Part shown: positions 18,442 to 28,643 of the stretch, in pieces | How positions within the stretch are numbered: the first letter of the stretch is position 1 | How the letters are laid out: each line of letters opens with the position of its first letter | Source: Anaerocolumna sp. AGMB13025 | Lineage (GTDB): Bacteria; Bacillota; Clostridia; Lachnospirales; Lachnospiraceae | Direction of reading: 5' to 3' | NCBI RefSeq assembly: GCF_029689925.1 | Contig: NZ_CP121445.1 | Coordinates: 6,320,501-6,384,500, forward strand | DNA: 64,000 nucleotides | Program-made: the position numbers and the translations under genes | The notes under the pieces: model-generated | The model's input: only the letters and a program-made list of their open reading frames with translations | Database searches by the model: none | What the model was told of the DNA's origin: nothing

Positions 18442-20395
18442 ATATTAACTCAAAAAATTCAGGTTAATATTGTTCTTTATTTTATAATAATATCTATAGT
18501 ATAAAATTTCTTGTAAAAAATAGAGTTCTATTAGCCATACATAGCTTTTTTAGTCTGGAATTCTGACTACATGGTGGATCTGCTATTGAATGATGAGAAC
18601 ATAATTATATATTTTGTACTGAAAATAACCCATCATATCATCTCCTTTCTAATATTTCCAGCAATAGATTCCATTCACAATTATGATAGTTGCATCTTCT
18701 AAGACATTTCGATAAAGTTTTCAAAAATCTTTTAATATAATCAATACTTCTTTATTTTTTCATGAATTAGCTATCTGTCCCCTCTCTCATGTATTAATTA
18801 TTAGCATTCAAATCAATTCTACTTTTAGTATTGTATTCCGTAAAGTTCCTCTTGAATCATGACAAAACATATTGGACCTTCTTTTAAAAAGTTAAAATAA
18901 AATGTAACCCCAAACACCCCTATGGTTTTTACTTAAGAGCCAAGTCTTACTCCTGACTCATAATCATACCATAAATATATTTACCTATACCTTAACCAAC
19001 CCGTTGCTGCCACTTCCCGCATTAAACAATATGGCTTCGTGACTTTTCAATATAAAAACATGAAGATAATGAACTTCTGACTGAAACTGTTCCTTAACTT
19101 GATTTTATAAAGTGCTAAAAGTTATATATACTTTGAGTAAATTTAAATTTCTTCATTATTAAGGTATTAATGCAATGCATCTAAAGCAAAAAAGTTCAAA
19201 AATATCTCTGATTAAAAATGTAAATTTCATATCCACTACTTGTTTGGCATAACTATTGCGAATAGGCATACAATTTATTCATTTAATATCCAACACTAGA
19301 TTAATATTAATTAATATTCGTAAAAACTTAATTAATATTCTCATCCTGCTATTTTCTAATTTCTACAGCTTATTCAGAAACTGACTTAATCTCATTATTC
19401 GCATACATTTTACCTTTTTTTGGTTTTTTTGTCAATAAATATATTTTTATACGCTTTTTGATAAGAACCATTTTGAGTATAGTTTTAAGTAGCCTCCTTT
19501 TATTATGTGCTAATCGACTAATTAATTAAATTGCTATAAAGCTTGGTAGTAACTAAGGTATTGTCGGTATAATGATCCAAAGACTTCGAAGAAATTTCCT
19601 CACCTATTTTACTTCTATTACTTGGAAATTACTTTTCATGTATTTATAATTATCCTAAAGGGAACATATGTTATCACTTCTTCTGTTATTAATCCCTAAT
19701 TGACATAACACCACCTTCGGATTATTATATTAGCAGAGAGAACATTTCAGATTAATGCAATTATTGTATTAAGTGTTTTCCGTGTTTCTTTTGTTTTAGA
19801 ATATGGTATCAATGTGTCGACAGATCTAGTTCTAATGTAAGCCACACAACTTACAGAAGAGCTGTTTTTTTGAACCGCTAATTATAAAGATAGGGCGTAG
19901 GAGCAATGTGTCGTGTATAATTACAGGAATTACAGGAATCAGGAATGCCCATTCAGTATTTTGTTACAGACTTAACATAACCTCTCGGATTCCTGCGGGA
20001 TGATACCCCTTTTGGATTAATGAATAACGACAAATACATATTAGCCATGGGATACATTTAAGAATAATTGATTTCAAAAAAGCGTTTTAAATGACTAAAA
20101 TGATATAGTCATTTAATTTCTATAAACACCTCTTTTCTCATTGAGTTCAGTAAATGGCGTAATATGTTTCCTTTAGCAGTATTCATAAATTAACATGACA
20201 TTAGGGCGAATCAAACAGGTCGTCAGGAATAGTAGTAATAAAAAATCGCCTTCAATCCAAAAACACCTTATAAATAAGGGCTTAAAGTAGCACATTTTTC
20301 GGAAACTTTGTAAATACTTTAAACAAAAAGTGAGGGGTTTTAATAAAAAACCTAAAAAACCAGATGATCAATGCTTAAAGATACGAGAGGTTATT
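18442..20395. other. About 2 kb without a recognisable gene
   Basis: AT-rich DNA with stops in all frames. The left end probably holds the promoter of the biosynthetic operon. Around 19950-20060 on the plus strand a stretch reads like a gene remnant (MPIQYFVTDLT, stop, PLGFLRDDTPFGLMNN) that I could not assign. The right end (20281-20395) is the former leader of the gene at 22046, now cut off from it by an insertion sequence. Confidence 0.5.
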
Positions 20396-20402
20396 TATTA
20401 GG

Positions 20403-22023
20403 AGGTAGTGTAAAGTAACGTATGAAAACCCTGAGTCAAAAATTAGTCTCATTCAGAACCTTGAAAATCGTTAGACACAATCTTTGAAATGCTACCGCCG
20501 CCCTTGACAGCATGACAAAACAATGCTCCGGCATCTCTGCCGACGGCGAGGAAACTCAGGAACAGGCATTCCTGAAACCTGCTGTTTCTGCAGCTGAAGG
20601 ATGGTTTGCAGACCAAGAAAGATAAGAAGCTGCTATTTACCTGGCATATTGCCGTCACCATTTAAAATTTCAACTTCGTTTAGAATTTTTTTATATCCAG
20701 CAATATTTTGAGATCTTAAAAATTTATAGTAAGCAACCCAGAGAGATAGATTGTAATTAAGTCCATCGTAATATAACCACATGTGACGCGGTAAGAAGCC
20801 TTGAAGGTACGTTACAGACGTTCCACCATCTTATTTGAAGGGGCGGTATTCTTCAGACACTTCATCGTCATTGGTAAGACCGATTACGTGAGTGATACTA
20901 AACTTGAAGGGATCACCGAATTTTCGAATGAACTGTTGGGAGGTAAGGCGATAGGCACTGTAACCAACAACAATGAAGTGAAAGTTTTATAAAGTTCTTT
21001 AGAATGACGGAACGCCATATGTATTGCAGGATACAGGGACCGACACTTCGGTTATCCGAAACCTGAAAGCCAAGGATGGAACGGGACACTGCATCCATTA
21101 TGAGTCAGACATATCCCTTTATAACAACTGTAGCAGTTCGGGCATAGTTGGCAACCATTTGATGGGATATGTTAATACCGTAAAGATTTTTTAATGCCTG
21201 TGAAGTCTTACGCAGTGACAGACCAAGATTTATATAAAGGGTAAGGCATAGAGACATGATATGGGCATCGTTTTTTCTAAATTTCAGCGATAAAGTTTTC
21301 TTTGGAAGGGAATCCAGACTCATCTTAAAGAAGTTCATGGTGAACACATGGTAGAGGTAGTGGAGCTTGTAATCATTTTTCTTGTATCCTTTCAACTCAT
21401 CATCCGGCGCTTTTGCCTTGTTGTGTAGGTAATAAGAGCATTTGGGATTAACACATTTGTGAATGGTAAAATGTTTATGATCCTTCTTAGCAACAAGGGT
21501 ATGAGAAACAGTAAGGACACCGCAAGGTATACTGTTTGAAAATCGGTTCTCTTGTAAACCAAGTTAGAAGAGTAGATTTTAAGTTGATTTGTCCTTTTGA
21601 CCCATTGTTTTATGTAGATAAGACATAGGAGCATTACAACGAGGGCATGTGCATTCCTCAGAAATATCACAGTCAGATCGTCTATGGATGGGCTTTATGA
21701 ATTTATGGTTGCGCTGCTTGAAGTATTCCAGAAGCCATTGTTACTCAACAACTTCATATGGATAACAGTGGGAAGAATATCGGTTTACTGCTTCAGCGGA
21801 ATATATTTAGCGATAAAAAAGTAATAACCAGTAGATTTGTTTATATTGGTAATCGAATAATTGTAACCATATACAATGATATCCTTTCGTAATATTTTGT
21901 TATGGTAAATCAATTATTGACAAAAAATTAGGGGGGGTAATTTGTTTTTTATGGAAAGAAAAATGTAAACCTTATAAATAAAGTTTTGAAAACAAAAACG
22001 GGGTGTCAGACTTGACACTACCT
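20403..22023 (-). mobile_element. Decayed insertion sequence with 7-bp target duplication
   Basis: The ends are short inverted repeats: AGGTAGTGTAAAG at the left and CTTGACACTACCT at the right, one mismatch. They are flanked by the exact direct repeat TATTAGG (20396-20402 and 22024-22030). The element is 1621 bp. Its only gene content is a broken minus-strand DDE transposase. The clean duplication shows a true transposition event into what was the leader of the gene at 22046, leaving only about 15 bp before that start codon. Confidence 0.75.
20449..21720 (-). pseudogene. DDE transposase pseudogene, multiple frameshifts
   Basis: Minus-strand fragments in different frames read as parts of one transposase: QWVKRTNQLKIYSSN (about 21600), LKGYKKNDYKLHYLY through SLRKTSQALKNLYGINISH and MVANYARTA (21105-21395), MDAVSRSILGFQVSDNRSVG (about 21040-21098), and a C-terminal stretch around 20560-20650 that reads NMPGKWQLLIF in another frame. 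I recognise the overall pattern as a DDE transposase common in Clostridia but do not assign a family firmly. The piece between VVIK and GYV appears to be deleted, which would remove the first catalytic Asp. Overlapping short frames on either strand here are shadows of this remnant. Confidence 0.65.
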
Positions 22024-22045
22024 TATTAGGCCAGGAGGTTTAGAT

Positions 22046-23146
22046 ATGAAAAAAAAAATATTACCAATTTCTGTAGCACCTATAAGAGGGTATTCGCATC
22101 AAGCAGCTTTACTTTCAATACTATTATCATATAATCAATGTAAACCTTGGATATGCAATAATTATATTCAAATATTTTCATTATATAATTTGAAAGAATC
22201 AGATAGAAGTGGAACACTAGATTTTCTTTATACCGATTATGGTGACTTTAGAAATTATGAATATTCTGCTAATCCCTGGTTAAGATTTTTTGAAATGCCT
22301 ATATTTATGATGAAGCATAATGATTTTGATATAATCGAATTTATAATAAATGCAATTAATTCAGACTATTATATGCAAATAGAAGTTGATAAATATTATA
22401 TCTGCAAATATGACGAATATCATAAATATCATGATATGCATTGGATATATATATATGGATATGACAAAGAAACTAATATTTTTAATTGTTGTGATAACTT
22501 TTTAGATGGAGTTTTTTCATATGAAAATATTGATATAGCACAAATATTGAGCGGATTTAGAGGTAGTTATGAGGAATTTGCAAAAAAAATGGTAAATAGT
22601 GAAGCTTTATCGAAGATAGAAAAGATAGGTCCAAGTTTTACTATGTTTCAAATTTTAAATAATCATGCTGATTCTAACTATACAGAATTAAATGAAATAA
22701 AAGTTAAAAAAATAATTAATCAATTGAAAGCATATCTATGTGAAAGTAATTTAGCATTAACTTATATTGATACAAAATATTATGTATTCGGGATTAATTG
22801 TTATAATGAATTAATTGTATATGTTGAGAAAGCTATTACATATAATCATGAAATAGATATTCGTGCATATTATTCCATGATGGACCACAAATCACTAATG
22901 ATTTGGAGATTACAATATATGACTTTAATATTAAATTTAAAACTAGATTTATTCATTGATATTTATAATGATTTATATATGAGATTTAAAAAAATTATTT
23001 ATCTAATTATTAAATACAATCTGTCAAAAGAACAGACAATCAAAGATAATATAATAGTTATGTTAATAAAATGTTTTGATGATGAAAAAGCAACAGTACA
23101 TAATCTTATTGATTTTTTAGAACATAATGAAAATGCCTTGCTTTAA
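22046..23146 (+). CDS. BtrH_N/C39-like hypothetical protein A
   Basis: 366 residues, very AT-rich, with AGGAGG seven bases before ATG. The start IRGYSHQAALLSILLSYNQ and the later MHWIYIYGYDKETNIFNCCDNFLDGVFSY resemble the BtrH_N-type proteins of Firmicute PKS/NRPS clusters: an N-terminal nucleophile helix and a His...Asp strand. The position where a nucleophilic Cys is expected holds Ser or His, so catalysis is doubtful. The C-terminal 180 residues are helical with no motif I recognise. It is paralogous to the next gene (IAP-like start and WICNNYIQIF versus YCLLNNFKTIF). Relation to the cluster on its left is likely but not shown. Confidence 0.55.
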   Translation: MKKKILPISVAPIRGYSHQAALLSILLSYNQCKPWICNNYIQIFSLYNLKESDRSGTLDFLYTDYGDFRNYEYSANPWLRFFEMPIFMMKHNDFDIIEFIINAINSDYYMQIEVDKYYICKYDEYHKYHDMHWIYIYGYDKETNIFNCCDNFLDGVFSYENIDIAQILSGFRGSYEEFAKKMVNSEALSKIEKIGPSFTMFQILNNHADSNYTELNEIKVKKIINQLKAYLCESNLALTYIDTKYYVFGINCYNELIVYVEKAITYNHEIDIRAYYSMMDHKSLMIWRLQYMTLILNLKLDLFIDIYNDLYMRFKKIIYLIIKYNLSKEQTIKDNIIVMLIKCFDDEKATVHNLIDFLEHNENALL

Positions 23147-23356
23147 TATTAAAATGGAATTATACCTATATAGATCATATCCAGTATTTTAATCATTAAG
23201 TTTATTATGACACGGAAGCTTCGATGCATCATTATTACATTGAATAGTGTGGTTGAGAGTACGGTAGAAATTTATATTAGGCCTGCAGTGAAAAAGATTA
23301 AAATATGTTATATGTTTAAACCGTGTATAAAATATAATCTCAAAGGAGAATTTAAT

Positions 23357-24289
23357 TTGTATAATGAGCTATCATTTGATTTGGCACCATTAATTAAAAG
23401 TTATCAGTACTATTCATATCCTCTTAGTATACTTAAATGTAATAACTCTAGTAATTATGAATATTGTTTATTAAATAACTTTAAAACTATTTTTTTTGCA
23501 GGAAATTTGCAATTTTATGTAGATGAGTATGATTTTTGGAACGTATTTAAAATCGAAACAATGGATATTTTAGATCGTAAAAATGTACAAAAAGATATTA
23601 TAAATGCTATTGATAATTATCAATATATTCATTTAACATGTATTGATGAATACTATATTCCATCTAGGTTTGCCACCTATAAAAATCATAACTTACATGA
23701 TATATTAATTATTGGATATGAAAATGATGAGTTAATTACAGTGGGATACAACGACAAAGGAGAATACAATAAAGAGAAAATTAAAGTTAATCTATTAGTA
23801 AATTCACTAACAGCGATAACAAAATCAAAGCTAATTAAAATAAATGAAACAAAATTAGAATTAGATTACAAAGATATATTGGATAGTTTAAACGTATACT
23901 TTACATCTAAGAAAATGTTAAAGACATTTAAAACTACAAATACAATTTTGGATTTTGATTCATGGGTATATGGAATTAATTCTATGGGAAAAATGATTTT
24001 AAATATGAGGAAAATGGAGAATGACTTTTTGTTTAACAACTTATTATTATGCATTGAATGCAAACAATTAATATTAGTTAAAATGCAAAAAATAATAGTA
24101 TATCTTAAAAATCCTCAATTACTAGTAGAATACCAGGAAATATTAAAAAAATACGAAATAATCCGATTTAAAATATTCAAAAAAATTATTAAAACAGACA
24201 ATTTTATTGATGAGATAGATCTATTGGAAAAAGTATATTGTATTGAAAAACAATTTGCCGAAAAATGGGTAACAGGATTTATAAAATAA
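23357..24289 (+). CDS. BtrH_N/C39-like hypothetical protein B
   Basis: The start is set at TTG 23357 because AAAGGAG lies eight bases upstream and because this start aligns with the N-terminus of protein A; an open frame continues upstream to 23207 without a ribosome site. About 310 residues. LSFDLAPLIKSYQYYSYPLSI matches the start of protein A, and NLHDILIIGYENDELITVGYNDKGEY matches its His...Asp strand region. No Cys sits at the nucleophile position. It is probably co-transcribed with protein A (about 210 bp between). Function unknown; a carrier-protein acyltransferase-like fold is the best guess. Confidence 0.5.
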   Translation: MYNELSFDLAPLIKSYQYYSYPLSILKCNNSSNYEYCLLNNFKTIFFAGNLQFYVDEYDFWNVFKIETMDILDRKNVQKDIINAIDNYQYIHLTCIDEYYIPSRFATYKNHNLHDILIIGYENDELITVGYNDKGEYNKEKIKVNLLVNSLTAITKSKLIKINETKLELDYKDILDSLNVYFTSKKMLKTFKTTNTILDFDSWVYGINSMGKMILNMRKMENDFLFNNLLLCIECKQLILVKMQKIIVYLKNPQLLVEYQEILKKYEIIRFKIFKKIIKTDNFIDEIDLLEKVYCIEKQFAEKWVTGFIK

Positions 24290-24366
24290 TCGAAAGATAA
24301 TATATAAGTACAAGTCAAAACAAAACATTTTTAAAAAGTAACCGTCAAATAAGTCAGTGTCTATAA

Positions 24367-24404
24367 AATAGCCAACCTTCTGCTATTCTAAAAGGTTGGC
24401 TATT
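24367..24404 (-). terminator. Hairpin terminator at the end of IS66 tnpC
   Basis: A perfect 13-bp stem (AATAGCCAACCTT and its complement) with a 12-base loop; on the minus strand it is followed by TTTTATA. It overlaps the tnpC stop codon. Confidence 0.6.
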
Positions 24405-24649
24405 AGCGGCATATCTTTTGAATCATTGGATCCCATGGCATGTAATCTTCCAGAAATTCAGGATATTGAAGAAAAGCAGTACCAGGAATATCACTTAAAA
24501 TAAACTGAATATATTTATAAGCATTGAGACCATTTGCCTTCGCAGTTTCAATCAAGGTATATACACCTGCGCTGGCCTCTGCACCTTTGGGGCTTCCGGA
24601 AAACAACCAGTTTTTCCGGCCTATGGTAAATGGGCGTATACTGTTCTCA
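24403..24649 (-). pseudogene. tnpC: IS66 transposase tnpC, C-terminal fragment
   Basis: Reads ENSIRPFTIGRKNW, then LFSGSPKGAEASAGVYTLIE and ends PWDPMIQKICR, the characteristic IS66 C-terminal domain. The frame joins directly to the fragment ending at 27953 (NNLA + ENSIRPF) when RIT-1 is removed. It has no start of its own and cannot make an active transposase. Confidence 0.9.
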
Positions 24650-24814
24650 CAGAGTTATCTTCATATGAGAATAACTCAGTTTATACACAGGATATTTTTA
24701 TCCTCATCTTTTAATAAGAATCGCATAAACATTAGCCTTTTGCCACTAAATATATGGATAAACATTTCGTTGTTATGGATAATGGAATCACCAATAATAA
24801 GGAGGTGGTTCCCT

Positions 24815-26698
24815 ATGGAACAATACGAAACAAATATTGCTACTGTTATGGATTTCTTAAAAGATAATGATTTTAGTCCTTCTGTAATTAGTCTGCACAA
24901 GTTATGCTATCAAGAATTAAAAGGCTATCTCTTATCTTTAAGCCTCAACTATTCAACCGAGTTAGCATATCAGTGGATTGAATCGAATCAATCGGACTGG
25001 AATTACAGGACGTATACAGGATGGCGGCACTGTATAGACCAATTAGAAGATGTCTATAGCATGGGTTATATTTCATTGGATCATTTATCGTGTAGAACAC
25101 CCGCATATGCGTTACTAAATGATTCATTTAAATCTATGATTGATGCTTTCATTTCTGATTATTCAATATCTGATGACCGGTATAGAATTGCATGCTCCCG
25201 CTTTCTGTTATATTTGCAGAATAATTCTTTGAATAACATCTCTGAACTAGACTACAATGTGGTGCTTCAATTTCATCAAAAAGACTATCACTGTTCTTCA
25301 AAATCAAAAGATGTATATGAAGATTTGATACGCGTCTTTTTACGATATCTAGCAGTGCAAGGTATGTGCTCTTTCGGATTATCGCTTGCATTAAATAGAC
25401 TGTTAATCTATCAGATCATAAAGTTATCTGATGAAGAGTTGAATAGCTATACAACTACAAATCAAAAGTATCCATCAGTGACATGGAGCATTATTTTAGA
25501 ATTCCTTACTAAAATGGCTGATGCCAGATATGGAAAAACCGTACTAAAAAGTTCAAAACATATCTTAACACTTCTTTATATCTTTTTAGATATGCATCAG
25601 ATTTGCCTGGATGATACTCTATTATGGTACTGGTTTGATAAGATAACGCCATTATTGGGTACTGGCTGGAAACAACATCGCCGTACCATTTGTCAGTTCT
25701 TGGATTTTCTACGCAACAATACAATCACAACAAAAGTCACTGGTAAACCAAAGGGTGTAAAGGCAATTCATTTGCTACCGAATTGGGAAGCTGAACAGCT
25801 AAAGAGTTATCTCAATCTATTGAAACGTGAAGGCTGGCAACCTTCCACCATTGCTATGTATAGATCAAGTAATCTCAGGTTCTGCAAATATCTTCAACGT
25901 TTAGGAATTGAAGGCTTTTCGAGTCTCACTACAACCATTCTAAAAGATTTCAATCTTCAGGATAAACATGTAACACCTGAGGGAAAAGCAGCATACAACT
26001 GTCGAATTCGAAACTTCTTAATATACCTTTATGAGCAGAGTCTTATAGATGATCCCTACCTGTATAAAGCATTGCCAACCTTTTCAGCACCAAGAACTTC
26101 TATAATACAGACACTTTCAAAAGAAGATGTAGCTTCTATTTGGGCAACAAATCCTGACACACTTTCGCCTAAAGCACTGCGTGATTACGCAATGGTATGT
26201 ATTGGTCTGACTATGGGATTCAGGGCATCCGATATTTCGGCTCTCCGTTTTGAGAACATCGACTGGAAACAGAGAAGTATCAAGATTGTCCAGCAGAAAA
26301 CTGGTAAGGTTCTTACTATGCCAATGCCAATAAAAACAGGTAATATCGTATTCCGATATATACGTGATGGTAGGCCTCAAAGTCCTGAGCCATATATATT
26401 TATCCGCCATGAAGCACCTTATAACCGCATACAACGTGGTGTCTGCAGAAGTGCGTTGAAACGATTTATCGCTGCCTCAGATGATAAAAGTTGCTGCTTT
26501 CATTCTGTAAGAAAGACATTTGCCACACAGCTATTGAAAGGTAATACCAAGGTTGAATTGATATCTGATTCTCTGGGACATTCCACAGATGGGACTGTTC
26601 ATAAGTATTTGTCCTTAGATGAAAAACAGATGAGAATGTGTCCATTATCTATGGTGGATACAGGTATCGCCTACAAAGGGGGTGTCTTTCATGCATAA
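24815..26698 (+). CDS. Tyrosine recombinase RitA of RIT-1
   Basis: The start is ATG 24815, five bases after AAGGAGGTGG; the open frame extends upstream to 24524 but through the element's end hairpins. 627 residues, about twice the usual integrase size, as is normal for the large first recombinase of these elements. Catalytic residues visible in the C-terminal domain: Arg in TMGFRASDISAL, HxxR in HSVRKTFATQLL, and His...Tyr in LGHSTDGTVHKYLSL. It overlaps the next gene by 8 bp. Closely similar to the protein at 32974. Confidence 0.9.
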   Translation: MEQYETNIATVMDFLKDNDFSPSVISLHKLCYQELKGYLLSLSLNYSTELAYQWIESNQSDWNYRTYTGWRHCIDQLEDVYSMGYISLDHLSCRTPAYALLNDSFKSMIDAFISDYSISDDRYRIACSRFLLYLQNNSLNNISELDYNVVLQFHQKDYHCSSKSKDVYEDLIRVFLRYLAVQGMCSFGLSLALNRLLIYQIIKLSDEELNSYTTTNQKYPSVTWSIILEFLTKMADARYGKTVLKSSKHILTLLYIFLDMHQICLDDTLLWYWFDKITPLLGTGWKQHRRTICQFLDFLRNNTITTKVTGKPKGVKAIHLLPNWEAEQLKSYLNLLKREGWQPSTIAMYRSSNLRFCKYLQRLGIEGFSSLTTTILKDFNLQDKHVTPEGKAAYNCRIRNFLIYLYEQSLIDDPYLYKALPTFSAPRTSIIQTLSKEDVASIWATNPDTLSPKALRDYAMVCIGLTMGFRASDISALRFENIDWKQRSIKIVQQKTGKVLTMPMPIKTGNIVFRYIRDGRPQSPEPYIFIRHEAPYNRIQRGVCRSALKRFIAASDDKSCCFHSVRKTFATQLLKGNTKVELISDSLGHSTDGTVHKYLSLDEKQMRMCPLSMVDTGIAYKGGVFHA

Positions 26699-27863
26699 GA
26701 AGTATGTTTATTTAAGCGTATTTTCAAATCTATTGAATGACTATATATCAACTCATCGAGAAGCTGGATTCATGTATGATAATCCAGCATACTGGTTGTA
26801 TCGTTTCGATCAATACTGTGATGAAAAACAGGTTAAAGGGGCAATCATAACAAAGTACCTTTTTGAAGCATGGGCTTCAAAGTCTGATTCGGAAACAAAA
26901 ACAACCCAAAACAATCGCCTTCAGGCAGTACGAAACTTTAGCGTTTATCTTAATACGTTAGGGATATCCAGTTATATTCCTCTAAATCTGCCACGACCAG
27001 AGAAAGTGGTTCCGTATCTTATGGCAGATGAAGACATCCGCGAATTTTTCAAGCAAGTAGATCTTAATGAAGTATTATCTCCTGCAGATTCCTTTAAAAG
27101 GATGGCACAGGAATATAGAGTATTGTGGTATGTGGCTGATGGAGACATTACATGGCAACAAAACGCACTTATGGTGTCAAGGGTTCCTTTTCTTAAGAAA
27201 ACTGAGAAGGAAAAAGCTATTTTAAATGAAGATTGCCTTAAAGCACTTCTTTCAGCACCTGACAATAGTAATCTTGGAATACGTGATGCAACTATAATGA
27301 TAGTATTGTATGATTCAGCAATACGCCTAAGTGAATTACTTGGATTAAAAGTATCTGATATAAATCTTCAAAAAGATACTCCTTACCTACGTATTAGAGG
27401 TAAAGGCGATAAAGAACGTATTGTTTCTATATCGGATAATGCTGCTAGTCACTTGAAGAATTATATATATAAGTTCCATCATTCTGGTACTCCCAAAACA
27501 GACTATTTATTTTATACAGTTATTCATGAATGTGCTAATGCAATGTCACCAGGCAATGTAGCACGTATTATTGACAAGTATGCTGGAATGATAAGACAGA
27601 ACTATCCGGAACTGCCGGACAAAGTTCATCCACATATGTTCAGAAGGACAAGGGCAACAAATCTTTATCAGAGTGACATTGAACTTGAATTGGTTTCCAG
27701 AATACTTGGACATGCATCAACTCAGACTACCAGGATATATGCAAAACCATCGCTTGAGATGATTAAATCAGCCATGGAGAAAAGCAACCCCGAGTTGAAC
27801 TCTGAGCAGCCATTGTGGCCAGACAATGAAGATGACTTTGCCAGGATTTGTGGTCTAAGGTGA
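26691..27863 (+). CDS. Chimeric tyrosine recombinase RitB-RitC of RIT-1
   Basis: 390 residues from ATG 26691 (a GTG at 26682 is in frame). Up to about residue 146 (ending SFKRMAQEYR) it matches RitB of RIT-3 (FVHEKKEAGFIYES..., SFHRLAVEYK). From VLWYVADGDI onward it matches RitC of RIT-3 (AYLWYVADGDISLQ... to DDEAEMARLCGLR). The junction is near base 27120. Compared with RIT-3 about 830 bp are missing: the catalytic half of RitB and the N-terminal arm-binding part of RitC. The RitC catalytic set is whole: YDSAIRLSEL, HMFRRTRATNLY, LGHASTQTTRIYA. The protein could be active but with a changed DNA-binding arm. Confidence 0.9.
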   Translation: MHKKYVYLSVFSNLLNDYISTHREAGFMYDNPAYWLYRFDQYCDEKQVKGAIITKYLFEAWASKSDSETKTTQNNRLQAVRNFSVYLNTLGISSYIPLNLPRPEKVVPYLMADEDIREFFKQVDLNEVLSPADSFKRMAQEYRVLWYVADGDITWQQNALMVSRVPFLKKTEKEKAILNEDCLKALLSAPDNSNLGIRDATIMIVLYDSAIRLSELLGLKVSDINLQKDTPYLRIRGKGDKERIVSISDNAASHLKNYIYKFHHSGTPKTDYLFYTVIHECANAMSPGNVARIIDKYAGMIRQNYPELPDKVHPHMFRRTRATNLYQSDIELELVSRILGHASTQTTRIYAKPSLEMIKSAMEKSNPELNSEQPLWPDNEDDFARICGLR

Positions 27864-27952
27864 AAAATGTTATCCTCATCTTTGGTAAGAGAGGCTCCTG
27901 GATTTATGCACTTTTCTGAAAAAGATGAGGATAAAAATATCCTGTGTATAAA

Positions 27953-28512
27953 GCTAAGTTATTGGAAATGCTACAGTTTCCATCAAGAAGATAATTCATC
28001 AAACCTCTGGTTTGCAGCATATTGAAATGCCTGACCTAATTTCGATTTTGGAAGAATTCCAGCAAAAGTAATCTCTGCCCACGACCAAAAGGCATCCAGT
28101 ACAGGCTTTTCCTGTATCAGACGCTGTTCTTTTCTTCCTTTTGGAGAAAGAATCTCAAGTTTCTTTTCGATTTCGAAGAGCTTATTTTATTTATATATCC
28201 GATTGCCTGGGATGGAATCGTTGCTTCCAGGCTATAAATATCTTTTGGCAGGGCATCCACAAAATATCGTCTCAAGTGAGACCAGCAAAGGCATCTGATG
28301 ATACCGGATACTTTTTCATAGCCTTTATAGGCATCCGTATGGATATAACCAGTATAGTCTTTCAGGAATTCCTGTGGATATTTTCCGCTTCTTCCGGGTT
28401 GATATTCAAACAGTCTTACCGGCTGCTCACAGTTCTTATTAGAACTATATACCCACATATAGGAATCCGTGGTATTTCTACGTTCAGATTCATTTAACAC
28501 CTGAACTGGCGT
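27953..28512 (-). pseudogene. tnpC: IS66 transposase tnpC, middle fragment, two frameshifts
   Basis: Begins TPVQVLNESERRNTTDSYMW and continues with HTDAYKGYEKV and CWSHLRRYFVDALP. A frameshift near 28185 leads into FEIEKKLEILSPKGRKEQR and AFWSWAEITFAGILPKSKLG, and a second near 28005 into MNYLLDGNCSISNNLA. The two shifts compensate in length. It continues from the fragment ending at 31669 and into the one at 24649. The decay shows that the IS66 transposase is dead apart from the RIT insertions. Confidence 0.9.
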
Positions 28513-28643
28513 CTCATCTTATGTAGAGTACTTTATTATGTAAAGTAATCTTCACACGGCCTTATCTATTCAGTTTTTTTATTTTTCTACTCCACATAAT
28601 CTATATTTAGTTGTATCCTCTAAAGAAAAAGGAGGATTGGCTT

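Larger units (their letters stand above)
24650..27952 (+). mobile_element. RIT element 1 (two-gene, with RitB-RitC fusion)
   Basis: 3303 bp inserted in IS66 tnpC with no obvious target duplication. It has perfect 33-bp terminal inverted repeats (24680-24712 and 27920-27952, cores ACACAGGATATTT and TATCCTCATCTTTT). Outside the left repeat is an extra 26-bp palindrome (24652-24677, GAGTTAT...ATAACTC). A second inverted copy of TATCCTCATCTTT at about 27871 lets the right end fold on itself. Its ends and proteins are closely related to those of RIT-3. It encodes RitA and a chimeric RitB-RitC instead of three recombinases. Confidence 0.85.

Noticed and set aside
20801..20992. Plus-strand 63-codon open frame
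   Set aside because: It is the reverse of the decayed transposase on the minus strand.
24524..24814. Upstream extension of the RIT-1 RitA frame
   Set aside because: It runs through tnpC and the RIT end palindromes; ATG 24815 has a strong ribosome site and aligns with RitA of RIT-3.
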